From CAZVWJ01 sp964631325 (GTDB lineage Bacteria > T1Sed10-126), in assembly GCA_964631325.1 (NCBI GenBank), contig CAZVWJ010000001.1, positions 90,082-154,081 on the forward strand: DNA of 64,000 bases, read 5' to 3'. The position numbers and the translations under genes are program-made. Shown here one piece after another: positions 1-7,928 of this stretch. The first letter of the stretch is position 1, and each line of letters opens with the position of its first letter. The notes under the pieces were generated by a model. The model had not been told where the DNA came from, searched no databases, and worked only from the letters and a program-made list of their open reading frames with translations.

Positions 1-655
1 GCATAACTAACTCCCTCTCCGGGCGACAGTAAATTTTCCGATTGAGATATCGACCCGCTGTTCCGGTAAAAATATACATTTCACCCTCAAGCTCTTTATT
101 TCCGTATCTAAGTGTCTCTATGCGCGAAGAAGCCTCACGCATTTTTTTTACAGAACAAGTTCGACCCCGAACTAAATCATGGTATTTTTCAAAACTTTTG
201 ACAGTTGCCTCAGCAATCCCTTTAAAAACCAATTGTTTGATACCCCTGATCTCCACCACGGAATCCACGAAATTAGCCAGCAGTGGTTGCCTGGACTGAA
301 CTGCCTCTCCGGTTAATTGGCTTACCTCACAATTTTCCAGTTCAGTATAAAATTCAGCCAGATTTTCCCCGTTACCCCGACCTTCAAGCAAGTAACCAAC
401 CAGTTTATTTACATTTAAACCCAATCCGTCTATTTTTGTCAGACGGTCCCGTAATTTGCTTATTATTTTGTCCGGCGTAAATATTTTCGCCGGATATCCC
501 TCCGAGTCGACCGGGGATAAAGAAAATCGCGGGTAACTGTAATAATCTTTTTTCAAACCGGGCGGGCCAACAAAGATTACATGGTATTTTTGGGCAAGAA
601 AAAATGCCAGAAGCTTGCCAAAAAAACCTCCACCAACCACAATTAACCTCTGCAT
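1..655 (-). CDS. Partial NAD(P)/FAD-binding oxidoreductase, N-terminal part
   Basis: An open frame starts at an ATG (653-655, minus strand) and runs without a stop off the left edge, so only about 218 N-terminal residues are visible. Residues 1-15 read MQRLIVVGGGFFGKL, a beta strand followed by a GxGxxG dinucleotide-binding loop, as in DAO-type FAD oxidoreductases and other Rossmann flavoproteins. The rest of the visible part has no further motif I recognise, and the C-terminal substrate domain is outside the window. It lies 26 bp upstream of the M48-like gene on the same strand and may be cotranscribed with the mtaB group. The reaction cannot be named. I am confident that it is coding and moderately confident of the fold. 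Confidence 0.6.
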   Translation of the reverse strand, partial: MQRLIVVGGGFFGKLLAFFLAQKYHVIFVGPPGLKKDYYSYPRFSLSPVDSEGYPAKIFTPDKIISKLRDRLTKIDGLGLNVNKLVGYLLEGRGNGENLAEFYTELENCEVSQLTGEAVQSRQPLLANFVDSVVEIRGIKQLVFKGIAEATVKSFEKYHDLVRGRTCSVKKMREASSRIETLRYGNKELEGEMYIFTGTAGRYLNRKIYCRPERELVM

Positions 656-681
656 CTTAGCTATCTCCGATCAGAATAATT

Positions 682-2025
682 TCAACCACCCCTGTCAAAT
701 TCCTTGGGGATGTGTTTTTTCCAGTGAGAGATATAATAGTCAATTGAATCGGGAAAAGGATGCCGCAATTCAAAATTCATCCACCGGGGACTAGGATAAT
801 CCTCCAGGTCCCTGATAATTTCAACATAACCGTCAACACTGTCCAACGAATAACCTGCCTTATAGAGGTACACCATCCCTGCAAACAGAGCTCTTTTCTC
901 GTTTTCTGTTCCATAACCCTGCTGAATAAATCCCCGGTAAGTTGATTTGGCATAGGCCGGTAAATACTCAGCTATTTTTCTTAACCGGCCAAAATCAATT
1001 TCACCGCCAGTAGTCCTTTTAATCGCTTTTGTCAATAATTTAAGAATCTTGTTTTGACTTTCTATTCCCGGACTCTGACGAAAATCAAAATGGCCGAGTA
1101 AGTGCGCCAGTAAGAAGACTTTTTCCGCCGGAGCTTCCATTGCCCGCCATAATCCCCGCGTGAGAATAATTCCACCGTCCGGCAAACCCAATCCACAAAA
1201 CTTACTGGTGTCCAGGTAGATAACCTTAGGTTTTACTCCCTCGCATAACCGGTATTTGAATAGCCGTTTCTTTATTTTTTCCATAAGCGGCGGTAACTCT
1301 TTGATTAATCCATACTTTTTTTTAAATTCTTTTTCCACTTTTCCCTCAACATTTCCCAACTCATCGCTAACAAATTTTGTTACCGAAGGGCCGTCATCAG
1401 TACCGGAAAAACAAATTGGGCAAGGAAGAAAACCAGCTTCCCGGGCCACCTTTTTGCCCTCGAACACCTGAGCAGTTGCCGAATCCGGAGAATGTCTATA
1501 GCCCAGTTTATGATAAAGTGAGCCACCTGCAGCAACGTATACCGGCTCAGGTTCAGAGACACGTCTGATTGGATATTTACATTGGAAAGAAAAAGACCTA
1601 TAGGGGGAGCGACCGCGGGGATCATAAAAGGGATTCTCCCTTTTTCTTTTTTCATAACTGGGGGTCAGTTCATAGCCGGAAAAGGTAACTTTCTCCCCCC
1701 GGTGTTTTTTTAAAACAGTCAACACCTGCTGCATCCTGTCCACTTTCTGTCCGGCTATTTTCTGGATGATAGCAAACCGGCGTAATCCTCCGACAGCCGC
1801 TGGTTTTTCCCGATCTACCGAAGTCACATACAGACCCGAGACATTGGGAAAAGGAAATTTCGGTTTGAGTAAACGAAAATACTTCAGGGGGTAACCATAA
1901 AATCCCGGTTCAATCGGCAAAATCTCCCGTTTCTCTTTCCCGGGGATCTCTCCGGCTTGAGCAGACATACATACGAAAAAAAACAAAAATATCAGCAGAA
2001 AAATAAACCTGAATTGTTTTAACAC
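682..2025 (-). CDS. Secreted M48-like protein with PDZ domain and degenerate zinc site
   Basis: 447 residues. An N-terminal signal peptide (long hydrophobic stretch ending in SAQA) points to export. Residues about 63-120 look like a PDZ domain (sequence around SGLYVTSVDREKPA and IIQKIAGQKV). Residues about 165-205 carry a small Cys motif, YHKLGYRH followed by GFLPCPICF, seen in small zinc-binding modules of secreted proteins. The C-terminal half matches the M48 peptidase layout, but the HExxH helix reads HLLGH (residues 308-312), so the catalytic Glu is a Leu. The downstream E-A-D type motif before the AGY segment is also not conserved (ENEKRALFAG). I therefore infer an inactive protease fold, perhaps a binding or chaperone-like envelope protein. 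It lies 5 bp downstream of mtaB, in an apparent operon. Confidence 0.65.
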   Translation of the reverse strand: MLKQFRFIFLLIFLFFFVCMSAQAGEIPGKEKREILPIEPGFYGYPLKYFRLLKPKFPFPNVSGLYVTSVDREKPAAVGGLRRFAIIQKIAGQKVDRMQQVLTVLKKHRGEKVTFSGYELTPSYEKRKRENPFYDPRGRSPYRSFSFQCKYPIRRVSEPEPVYVAAGGSLYHKLGYRHSPDSATAQVFEGKKVAREAGFLPCPICFSGTDDGPSVTKFVSDELGNVEGKVEKEFKKKYGLIKELPPLMEKIKKRLFKYRLCEGVKPKVIYLDTSKFCGLGLPDGGIILTRGLWRAMEAPAEKVFLLAHLLGHFDFRQSPGIESQNKILKLLTKAIKRTTGGEIDFGRLRKIAEYLPAYAKSTYRGFIQQGYGTENEKRALFAGMVYLYKAGYSLDSVDGYVEIIRDLEDYPSPRWMNFELRHPFPDSIDYYISHWKKHIPKEFDRGG

Positions 2026-2030
2026 TGGTT

Positions 2031-3305
2031 TTAAATCCCTACCTTTCGAGCAAATAATCTCCCATTTTCCGAAGCTTCAAAATCAACTTTGACTGATTCT
2101 CCCCGGCAACAGTCACCAGTTACCCAAACGGGAAAATAACGCTCACTGTATCCAAACCACTGGCCGGAACTGAGCTTTTTCTCAACTACTACCTCGCCCC
2201 GGCGACCGACCAAGTTTTGTGCAAATTCATTCGCCATGCTCTTTCCCTTTTCGCGTAGTTTTTTACTTCGCACTTTCGCAGTCCGAGAATGGACTTTATC
2301 CTCCATCCCGGCCGCCGGCGTACCCGGACGTTCACTGTATCTAAAAACATGCAAATTGGCCAACCTCAACTCATCCACTAAAGCAACCGTTGCTTCAAAA
2401 TCTTTTTTTGTTTCCCCGGGGAACCCGACCATTAAATCGGAATTCAAGGAAAATTGTGGATCGATTTCATAACATTTATCCCCAATTTCCAGTAGTTTCT
2501 CACGTCGGTATTTTCGACCCATCCTTTTCAAAATTCTGTCTGAGCCACTCTGCAACGGCAAAAACAGATGATTACAAAAAACTTCAGTTTTCCCCACCAG
2601 ATCAATTATTTGCGGTGATACGTCCTGGGGTTCCAATGAACTCAGCCGGATTCGGCAATCCGGATCAATTCGGGCTATTTCAGCTAATAATTTTTGTAAA
2701 TTAAAATCATCTTTACGTTCTTCACCATACGCTCCCAAATGAGCGCCGGTAAGCACAATTTCATTGTAATCCCCCTCTTGAGTCATTTTTTCTACATCAG
2801 CCTTTATTTTCCCTGGATCTCGGCTCCATAATTCCGGACGGACATACGGTACGATACAATAAGTACAAAACTCCTGACATCCATCCTGGATTTTATAAAA
2901 TTTTCTTGTATTAAACTCTTCCCCGTTCAACCGGTTCTCCGGCCCACCAGGGCGGTAATTAGTCTCCAAATACGAGGGGACCTGCTCTTTTTCACCATCG
3001 GGAAATACAGTATCCACTTCAGGTAAAACTTCTTTCACTCGGCCGGCGAGATGTTTAGCGTAACAACCGGTAAAGATGATTTCAGTCCCGGTGTGTTTCC
3101 GCCGGATTCGCCGAACATTTTTTCGCAATTTCGCCGCTGCCTGACTGGTTACACAACAACTGTTCGCCACATAAGCGACAGGAGAGCTACCACCTTCTCT
3201 GATGCCTTCACTTATCCTGAATCCCCGTTCAACAAGCTGCCTTTTTAAACTCTCCCCCTCGGCCTGGTTCAACTGACAGCCAAACGATTTCACAGCTACT
3301 AACAT
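2031..3305 (-). CDS. mtaB: tRNA (N6-threonylcarbamoyladenosine-37-C2)-methylthiotransferase
   Basis: 424 residues, the usual length for MtaB-type methylthiotransferases. The UPF0004 N-terminal domain has its three cysteines (SFGCQLN, NSCC, FTGC). The radical-SAM loop is CQEFCTYC (CxxxCxxC, about residues 143-150), followed by IVPYVRP. The C-terminus has a TRAM-like beta domain (VVVEKKLSSGQWFGYSERYFPV). The enzyme converts t6A37 to ms2t6A37 in tRNAs decoding ANN codons, using two 4Fe-4S clusters and SAM. The single fused N-Fe-S/radical SAM/TRAM architecture, and the spacing typical of the MtaB rather than the MiaB branch, support this assignment, although RimO/MiaB relatives are similar. A GGTGA ribosome-binding site precedes the start. 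Confidence 0.85.
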   Translation of the reverse strand: MLVAVKSFGCQLNQAEGESLKRQLVERGFRISEGIREGGSSPVAYVANSCCVTSQAAAKLRKNVRRIRRKHTGTEIIFTGCYAKHLAGRVKEVLPEVDTVFPDGEKEQVPSYLETNYRPGGPENRLNGEEFNTRKFYKIQDGCQEFCTYCIVPYVRPELWSRDPGKIKADVEKMTQEGDYNEIVLTGAHLGAYGEERKDDFNLQKLLAEIARIDPDCRIRLSSLEPQDVSPQIIDLVGKTEVFCNHLFLPLQSGSDRILKRMGRKYRREKLLEIGDKCYEIDPQFSLNSDLMVGFPGETKKDFEATVALVDELRLANLHVFRYSERPGTPAAGMEDKVHSRTAKVRSKKLREKGKSMANEFAQNLVGRRGEVVVEKKLSSGQWFGYSERYFPVWVTGDCCRGESVKVDFEASENGRLFARKVGI

Positions 3306-3475
3306 TTTCTCATTTTCACCGGCAGAGGCTAAATTCCTTTCTTAACTCAGAAAATTTTTCCTGTATTTTTCTCTGTATAGACGGTAATATTATATCAAAA
3401 TAAGTAAAAAGATTGTGGCTGGTTTTAACCTTATTATTTCCATATACATTATAATCATTTGAGAGGTGAAAAAAT

Positions 3476-4195
3476 CTGTTTAATAAAACAGCTTTAATTA
3501 CCGGAGCTTCCCGGGGACTGGGTCAACATATAAGCCGCCGGTTAACAAAATACGGTTTTAACACCCTGCTGGCCGCCCGTGATATGGATAAGCTGAACGA
3601 ACTGGCCAATGAGTTTAACAAACAAGAACCCGGAGATAGTATCGCTCTGCCAATTGATTTCCACAAGCCGGATTCCCTGCGGGATATCTCCCACGCCGTT
3701 CCCAAACAGTGGCCTCCTATTTCAGTTCTGATAAACAACGCGGGTTATTATTCCCCCGCCCCGCTGGAACAAACTGAACTTTCAGATTTTCAAAAACACA
3801 TGGAGGTTAACTGCCAGGGGCCGTTTATTCTTCTGCGAGAGCTGGCACCGGAAATGGCTGAACGGGGCGAAGGTTTTGTCGCTAATATACTCGCCACCGG
3901 GGCGCTGGAAGGTCAATCCGAGCACTCTGCCTTCAATGCTTCAAAATTTGCTCTCCGAGGACTTTCTCTTAGTCTAACCGAAGAGTTCCAGGACAGAGGT
4001 GTCCATATCACGGCAATTACAGTTAACGGAGAAATCGATAGCCCAAAAAAACGTGAACAATACCCGGCTCGAGATCCTGCTACCTTGATCAGTCCTGATT
4101 CTATTGCGGAAGAAATTATACATCTCTACGAACAACCCCGGGATGCTTGGACCCGCGAGTTGGATCTTCATCCCCGAAAAGAATACCCGGCTTAA
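3476..4195 (+). CDS. SDR-fold protein lacking the catalytic Ser and Tyr; CTG start
   Basis: 239 residues if translation begins at CTG 3476. The reading frame is closed by a TGA at 3467-3469. No ATG, GTG or TTG lies between that stop and the conserved TGASRGLG nucleotide-binding loop (residues 9-16), while a GAGAGGTG ribosome-binding site sits just before the CTG. The Rossmann features of short-chain dehydrogenases are clear: TGxxxGxG, LINNAG (85-90), and the segment leading to the ASK of the active site. The active site is altered: YxxxK reads FNASK (Phe153, Lys157 kept), and the Ser expected 13 residues earlier is Ala140. Normal hydride-transfer catalysis is therefore unlikely and a binding or regulatory role is inferred. 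The stop codon lies 4 bp before the methyltransferase gene. Confidence 0.8.
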   Translation: MFNKTALITGASRGLGQHISRRLTKYGFNTLLAARDMDKLNELANEFNKQEPGDSIALPIDFHKPDSLRDISHAVPKQWPPISVLINNAGYYSPAPLEQTELSDFQKHMEVNCQGPFILLRELAPEMAERGEGFVANILATGALEGQSEHSAFNASKFALRGLSLSLTEEFQDRGVHITAITVNGEIDSPKKREQYPARDPATLISPDSIAEEIIHLYEQPRDAWTRELDLHPRKEYPA

Positions 4196-4199
4196 GCAC

Positions 4200-5021
4200 T
4201 TGGAAACTGATATCAACTTTTTCAATGAAAACTGTCTGGAGGGAATGGGAAAAGAACTGGCTCAAGAAAGTGTAGATCTGGTCGTCACCTCGCCTCCTTA
4301 CAACCTTGATATAGACTATAATCTTTACGATGATTCTGAATCCAGACAGAGCTATTTACAGTGGATAAAAGACTGGGGCAAAGAAATATATAATATTCTG
4401 GACGAAGACGGCTCTATCTTTCTCAACCTGGGCTCTAAACCATCCGACCCCTGGGGGCCACACGAAGTTATTTTTGAACTGCGTGAATTATTTGAATTAC
4501 AAAATGAAATTCACTGGGTAAAATCCATTGCCATCCAACAGAAAAGCTACGAAAAAGAAGTAAAAACTAATGTTGGCCACTATAAACCGATAAACAGCGA
4601 TCGTTATCTAAACCAGTGTCACGAATACATCTTCCACCTGACCAAAAACGGTGACGTTGAACTTGACCGGCTGGCAATCGGCGTCCCCTACAAGGATAAA
4701 TCCAACGTCGGCCGCTGGGATTCGGCTGACGCGGACCTGCGCTGTCGGGGTAATGTCTGGTTTATTCCCTACGAGACCATTCAGGATCGAGACAACCAGC
4801 GCCCCCACCCGGCCAGTTTCCCCGTCCAACTCGCGGAAATGGCAATGAAACTACACGGGCGCGACAAAATCGACCTCGCCCTCGATCCTTTCCTCGGCAT
4901 CGGTAACAGTGCTATTGCCGCCGAAAAATTGGGCGTTGATTTCGTCGGGTTTGAAATTGACGAAGAATACCTCGACATCGCCCGTTCCCGCCTAGGCGAA
5001 TACCAGCGCAACCTTTTTTGA
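4200..5021 (+). CDS. Orphan DNA methyltransferase, beta class (N4-cytosine or N6-adenine)
   Basis: About 273 residues from TTG 4200, four bases after the upstream stop codon; longer in-frame starts would overlap the SDR-like gene. Motif IV is TSPPYNLDIDY near the N-terminus. Motif I follows at the C-terminus (ALDPFLGIGNSAIAAEKLGVDFVGFEID), so the order is IV...I with the target-recognition region between, as in beta-class enzymes. SPPY favours N4-cytosine methylation but does not prove it. It would transfer methyl from SAM to DNA at a specific site. No restriction endonuclease gene is adjacent, so this looks like an orphan epigenetic or protective methylase. It is probably cotranscribed with the preceding gene. 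The ribosome-binding site is weak and the exact start is uncertain. Confidence 0.85.
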   Translation: METDINFFNENCLEGMGKELAQESVDLVVTSPPYNLDIDYNLYDDSESRQSYLQWIKDWGKEIYNILDEDGSIFLNLGSKPSDPWGPHEVIFELRELFELQNEIHWVKSIAIQQKSYEKEVKTNVGHYKPINSDRYLNQCHEYIFHLTKNGDVELDRLAIGVPYKDKSNVGRWDSADADLRCRGNVWFIPYETIQDRDNQRPHPASFPVQLAEMAMKLHGRDKIDLALDPFLGIGNSAIAAEKLGVDFVGFEIDEEYLDIARSRLGEYQRNLF

Positions 5022-5206
5022 ATCAACTCAAAATTTCACAGCAAAAAAACAAAAAGTCACAACTTCCAAATACCCTTATCACTCCCCGAAAAGTTATACG
5101 TCCCAGGCTGGCACTCTGTTCCAAAACAACCGTCATTGTCCTGACATGGGCCGTCTCTTAGACCGAGCTTCTTCCGACACTCCACATCAAAAAACCGTCA
5201 TTGCCG

Positions 5207-5278
5207 TCCAGCACTCAATCGGGGAGTTGCTGAAAAAGTCACAAAGTTTCACCTGGTGGCTCCCGATTGAGTGCTGGA
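5207..5278. repeat. Long inverted repeat in the leader region of the helicase gene
   Basis: Arms TCCAGCACTCAATCGGG (5207-5223) and its complement CCCGATTGAGTGCTGGA (5262-5278) form a 17-bp perfect stem around a 38-nt loop. ATTGCCG / CGGCAAT further out can extend it with interruptions. The hairpin has no T-run, so it is not a typical intrinsic terminator. It resembles dispersed palindromic extragenic repeats. It is the main feature of the 420-bp gap between the methyltransferase and the cold-shock/DEAD gene. Confidence 0.7.
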
Positions 5279-5440
5279 TGACCCGGCAATCCATTTTGAA
5301 TTTGAACTAAAAAAGTCCCAATCGGCTGTATTTTGTTGTCTTCATAAGTTATACTGTATGTTCTTCCTCAAGCAGGCCGCTGGAAACACATTCCCGTCTG
5401 TGAAAACGTGAAGAAAAACTTACTAAGAGGTTATAAATAC

Positions 5441-6820
5441 ATGCGCACAGGTACAACCAAGTGGTTTGATAATAAAAAGGGGTTTGGCTTTATTGAACAG
5501 GACGAAGGGGAGGATTTGTTTGTTCACCACTCTGAGATCCAGATGGACGGATATAGTAAACTGGATGCGGACACAAGGGTAAAATTCAAAGTAGAAGAAA
5601 CCGATAAAGGTCTGGCTGCAATTAACGTTATCCCTACCAAAGAGGCTGAAAAAAAATCCGCGGAATCTACTCAAGATAAAAAATCAACAGAAGCCAAAGA
5701 GCCTAAAGAACCCGAGGTTAACTTTGCCGACCTCGGGCTGGAAGAACAACTGCTTTCCGGGGTTAAAAACGCCGATTTCACATATCCTCGGCCAATTCAA
5801 ATCAAAGCAATCCCACCGCTTATACAGGGCCGGGACCTGGCCGGCACCGCACCCACCGGCACGGGCAAGACCGCCGCCTTTCTTCTACCCATGTTCCAGA
5901 AACTAATTGGCAAGCCGCCGGGCGAACCGCGCGGTCTGGTGCTCGCTCCCACCCATGAACTGGCCGACCAGATTAAAAAAGAGGCACGTCTTTTAGCACA
6001 AAATCTTGACTTGAAAATCGAAAGTGTTTACGGCGGCACCGACATTTACAATGAAATTGAGCGGTTGGAAGAACGGGTCGATATCCTCGTCGCCTGCCCG
6101 GGTCGTCTGCGCGATCACATGGGCCGCAACAACATAAAACTCCGGGATGTGGAGGTCTTTGTGCTCGACGAAGCTGATCGCATGTGCGACATGGGATTCT
6201 TACCGGAAATCAGGCGAATTATGGTCAAATTACCCAAGTACCGACAAAATATGTTTTTCTCGGCCACTATACCCCCGGAAATCCAGAGTCTGGCCGACGA
6301 TATGCTGGATAATCCGGTAAAAATTTCAGTCGGTCGGAGGGCCCCGACTAAAACTGTTTCTCATTACATTATCGAAATTAACAAAAGCCAGAAGCCCAAA
6401 GTCCTGAAGAAAATATTAAAAAAAGAAAACGTAGAATCAGCTCTCGTCTTCTGCCGGACCCGGAACACAGTCCGCAACCTCGCCCAGAAATTGCGCCAGG
6501 AGGGCTATTCTTCCGCCGCTCTCCAGGGCGGTATGGATTCACTGGGCCGCGAAGCTACTCTCTCCGCTTTCCGCAAACAGCGCTTCAACGTGCTGATCGC
6601 TACTAACGTCGCCGCCCGCGGCCTCGACGTTCAACATATTTCCCACGTGATTAACTACGATGTGCCCGAGGAACCGGACGTCTATACCCACCGCCTCGGA
6701 CGCACCGGCCGCTCCCGCACCGAGGGCAAGGCCTACACACTGGCTACAAAAAGAGACTCCCGTAAACTAAACGCTATCGAAAAAACAATCGGGTATGAAA
6801 TAGAACGAAAAGAAATTTGA
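5441..6820 (+). CDS. Cold-shock-domain/DEAD-box RNA helicase fusion
   Basis: 459 residues from ATG 5441, chosen because AAGAGG lies 10 bp upstream and the cold-shock fold starts at once. Residues 1-65 are a cold-shock domain with the RNP motifs KGFGFI and DLFVHHS. A charged linker (about 70-100) rich in Lys and Glu follows. The helicase core has the Q-motif region (YPRPIQIKAIPPL), Walker A APTGTGKT, motif Ia, DEAD (VLDEADRM), SAT (FFSATIPP), motif IV, ARGLD and HRLGRTGR. The C-terminus stops right after the second RecA domain. It probably unwinds or remodels RNA, with the cold-shock domain supplying single-strand binding within the same chain. The long upstream region with an inverted repeat would suit a temperature-responsive leader, but this is inference. 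Confidence 0.9.
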   Translation: MRTGTTKWFDNKKGFGFIEQDEGEDLFVHHSEIQMDGYSKLDADTRVKFKVEETDKGLAAINVIPTKEAEKKSAESTQDKKSTEAKEPKEPEVNFADLGLEEQLLSGVKNADFTYPRPIQIKAIPPLIQGRDLAGTAPTGTGKTAAFLLPMFQKLIGKPPGEPRGLVLAPTHELADQIKKEARLLAQNLDLKIESVYGGTDIYNEIERLEERVDILVACPGRLRDHMGRNNIKLRDVEVFVLDEADRMCDMGFLPEIRRIMVKLPKYRQNMFFSATIPPEIQSLADDMLDNPVKISVGRRAPTKTVSHYIIEINKSQKPKVLKKILKKENVESALVFCRTRNTVRNLAQKLRQEGYSSAALQGGMDSLGREATLSAFRKQRFNVLIATNVAARGLDVQHISHVINYDVPEEPDVYTHRLGRTGRSRTEGKAYTLATKRDSRKLNAIEKTIGYEIERKEI

Positions 6821-6849
6821 TTTTAAAGGAATTAAGTGATTGAAAGATT

Positions 6850-7340
6850 GAGGGATTGAGTTAACCTCTACGTTTTTAACGCCCCACGCCAAGCACCTTG
6901 CTCCCTGCGCCCCCCGTTTTTCGTCTCCCCGCCTCTTCGAGGGTTTACCGCTTTCCTTTGCGTCTTTGCGCCTTTGCGTTACCTTCGGTGTTACGGGTTA
7001 CGTGTTTCGAGTTGCGGGTTGATAGTTTTGTATTTTCACCTCTTCGCCTGCTCGCCTCTGCGCCTCTTCGCTGATTTACCGCCTTCCTCGGTGCCTCTGC
7101 GTTAATTTCATTGTTCCGGGGTTCGTATTCCGGGTTTTCGCCTGTTCGCCTCCTCGCTTCTGCGCCTCTTCGAGGGTTTACCGCCTTCCTCGGTGCCTCT
7201 GCGTTAATTTCATTGTTCCGAGGTTCGTATTCCGGGTTTTCGCCTGTTCGCCTCCCCGCCTCTTCGCCTCTTCGAGGGTTTACCGCTGTCCTCTGCACTG
7301 ATTTCGTTATTCCGGGTTTAACGCCCCGCCCCAAGCGCCT
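6850..7340. repeat. Degenerate CGCCTCTTCG-type intergenic repeat array, left block
   Basis: A gene-free stretch made of short pyrimidine-rich words (CGCCTCTTCG, TTGCGTTA, TCGAGGGTTTACCG) in imperfect tandem. Two copies of a unit of about 102 bp can be lined up, starting near 7093 and 7195, with traces of an earlier copy. The frames across it encode only Arg/Lys-rich low-complexity peptides and have no ribosome-binding sites, so I do not call genes. The same repeat family occurs at 19240-19690, on the other side of the integrated element, and in short form at 48880-48960 and 58000-58240. Confidence 0.65.
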
Positions 7341-7360
7341 TGCGCCCTGCGCTTTCTGAT

Positions 7361-7816
7361 GAACTAATGGAGCCGACGGGACTCGAACCCGTGACCTGTC
7401 GCCTCCTGCTCCTCGAGGGGGAACCATGTTCCCCCTCGACGCTTCGCTGCTCCCCCACGCCACCTCCTGTGGCTAAATTCCTGAGGGAATGCTCCCTCAG
7501 ACTCCCTGAAGGTCACGTGTTCTTCTGGCTGTTTTGGTTTGGCTTCCCGCTTGAAACTTTTAGCTTTCCGCTGAACTAATGGAGCCGACGGGACTCGAAC
7601 CCGTGACCTGTCGCCTCCTGCTCCTCGAGGGGGAACCATGTTCCCCCTCGACGCTTCGCTGCTCCCCCACGCCACCTCCTGTGGCTAAATTCCTGAGGGA
7701 ATGCTCCCTCAGACTCCCTGAAGGTCACGTGTTCTTCTGGCTGTTTTGGTTTGGCTTCCCGCTTGAAACTTTTAGCTTTCCGCTGAACTAATGGAGCCGA
7801 CGGGACTCGAACCCGT
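7361..7816 (-). repeat. Two identical 212-bp tandem units, each ending in a tRNA-Ala 3' end, plus a partial third
   Basis: Units 7361-7572 and 7573-7784 are identical as far as I can read. A third partial copy starts at 7785 and diverges after about 32 bp. Read on the minus strand, each unit ends with the T-arm and acceptor 3' strand of tRNA-Ala, followed by TTAGTTC, but the 5' half of the tRNA is missing. The body holds strong hairpins: TGAGGGA/TCCCTCA with a 4-nt loop (7482-7499), GCCAC/GTGGC with a 5-nt loop (7459-7473), and a long GAGGGGGAAC-type stem. A related copy sits next to tRNA-Lys at 20594-20659. The units look like scars of repeated events at the tRNA 3' end, or a structured repeat that targets tRNA flanks. 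Confidence 0.75.
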
Positions 7817-7836
7817 GACCTTCTCGTTGCGAACGA
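7790..7836 (-). other. Left attachment site (attL): displaced tRNA-Ala 3' half
   Basis: 47 bp identical to 19086-19132, the 3' half of the intact tRNA-Ala(CGC) gene from the anticodon loop to the acceptor end. Identity stops at 7837. This is the fragment expected when an element integrates into a tRNA gene and supplies a new 3' half at its other end. The integrase gene begins 93 bp further right. Confidence 0.85.
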
Positions 7837-7905
7837 AAAGGTTATAGCTCCATCTTTGCCTATAAACGCTCTATTACCTGTTTTATTAGGGTTGTGTATT
7901 TTGCA

Positions 7906-7924
7906 GTGTGCCGATGTGTGACAC
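7906..7924 (+). promoter_or_regulatory. Putative integrase arm-type site, left copy
   Basis: GTGTGCCGATGTGTGACAC matches GTGTGCCACTGTGTGACAC at 19002-19020 at 17 of 19 positions, in the same orientation, about 70-85 bp inside each attachment core. Paired near-terminal repeats of this kind are typical of integrase arm-binding sites; that function is inferred. Confidence 0.5.
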
Positions 7925-7928
7925 ACAG

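Noticed and set aside
6945..7463. Long minus-strand frame of Arg/Glu-rich repeats through the CGCCTC array
   Set aside because: It is a translation of a tandem intergenic repeat and runs into tRNA-derived sequence; no ribosome-binding site and no protein-like composition.
7361..7784. Each 212-bp unit as a complete tRNA or tmRNA-like molecule
   Set aside because: Only the T-arm and 3' acceptor strand are present; no matching 5' acceptor strand is found in the unit.
7364..7926. Minus-strand frames with the words RSRVRVPSAP and GHGFESRRLH
   Set aside because: These peptides are translations of the tRNA 3' end inside the 212-bp units, a common annotation artefact.
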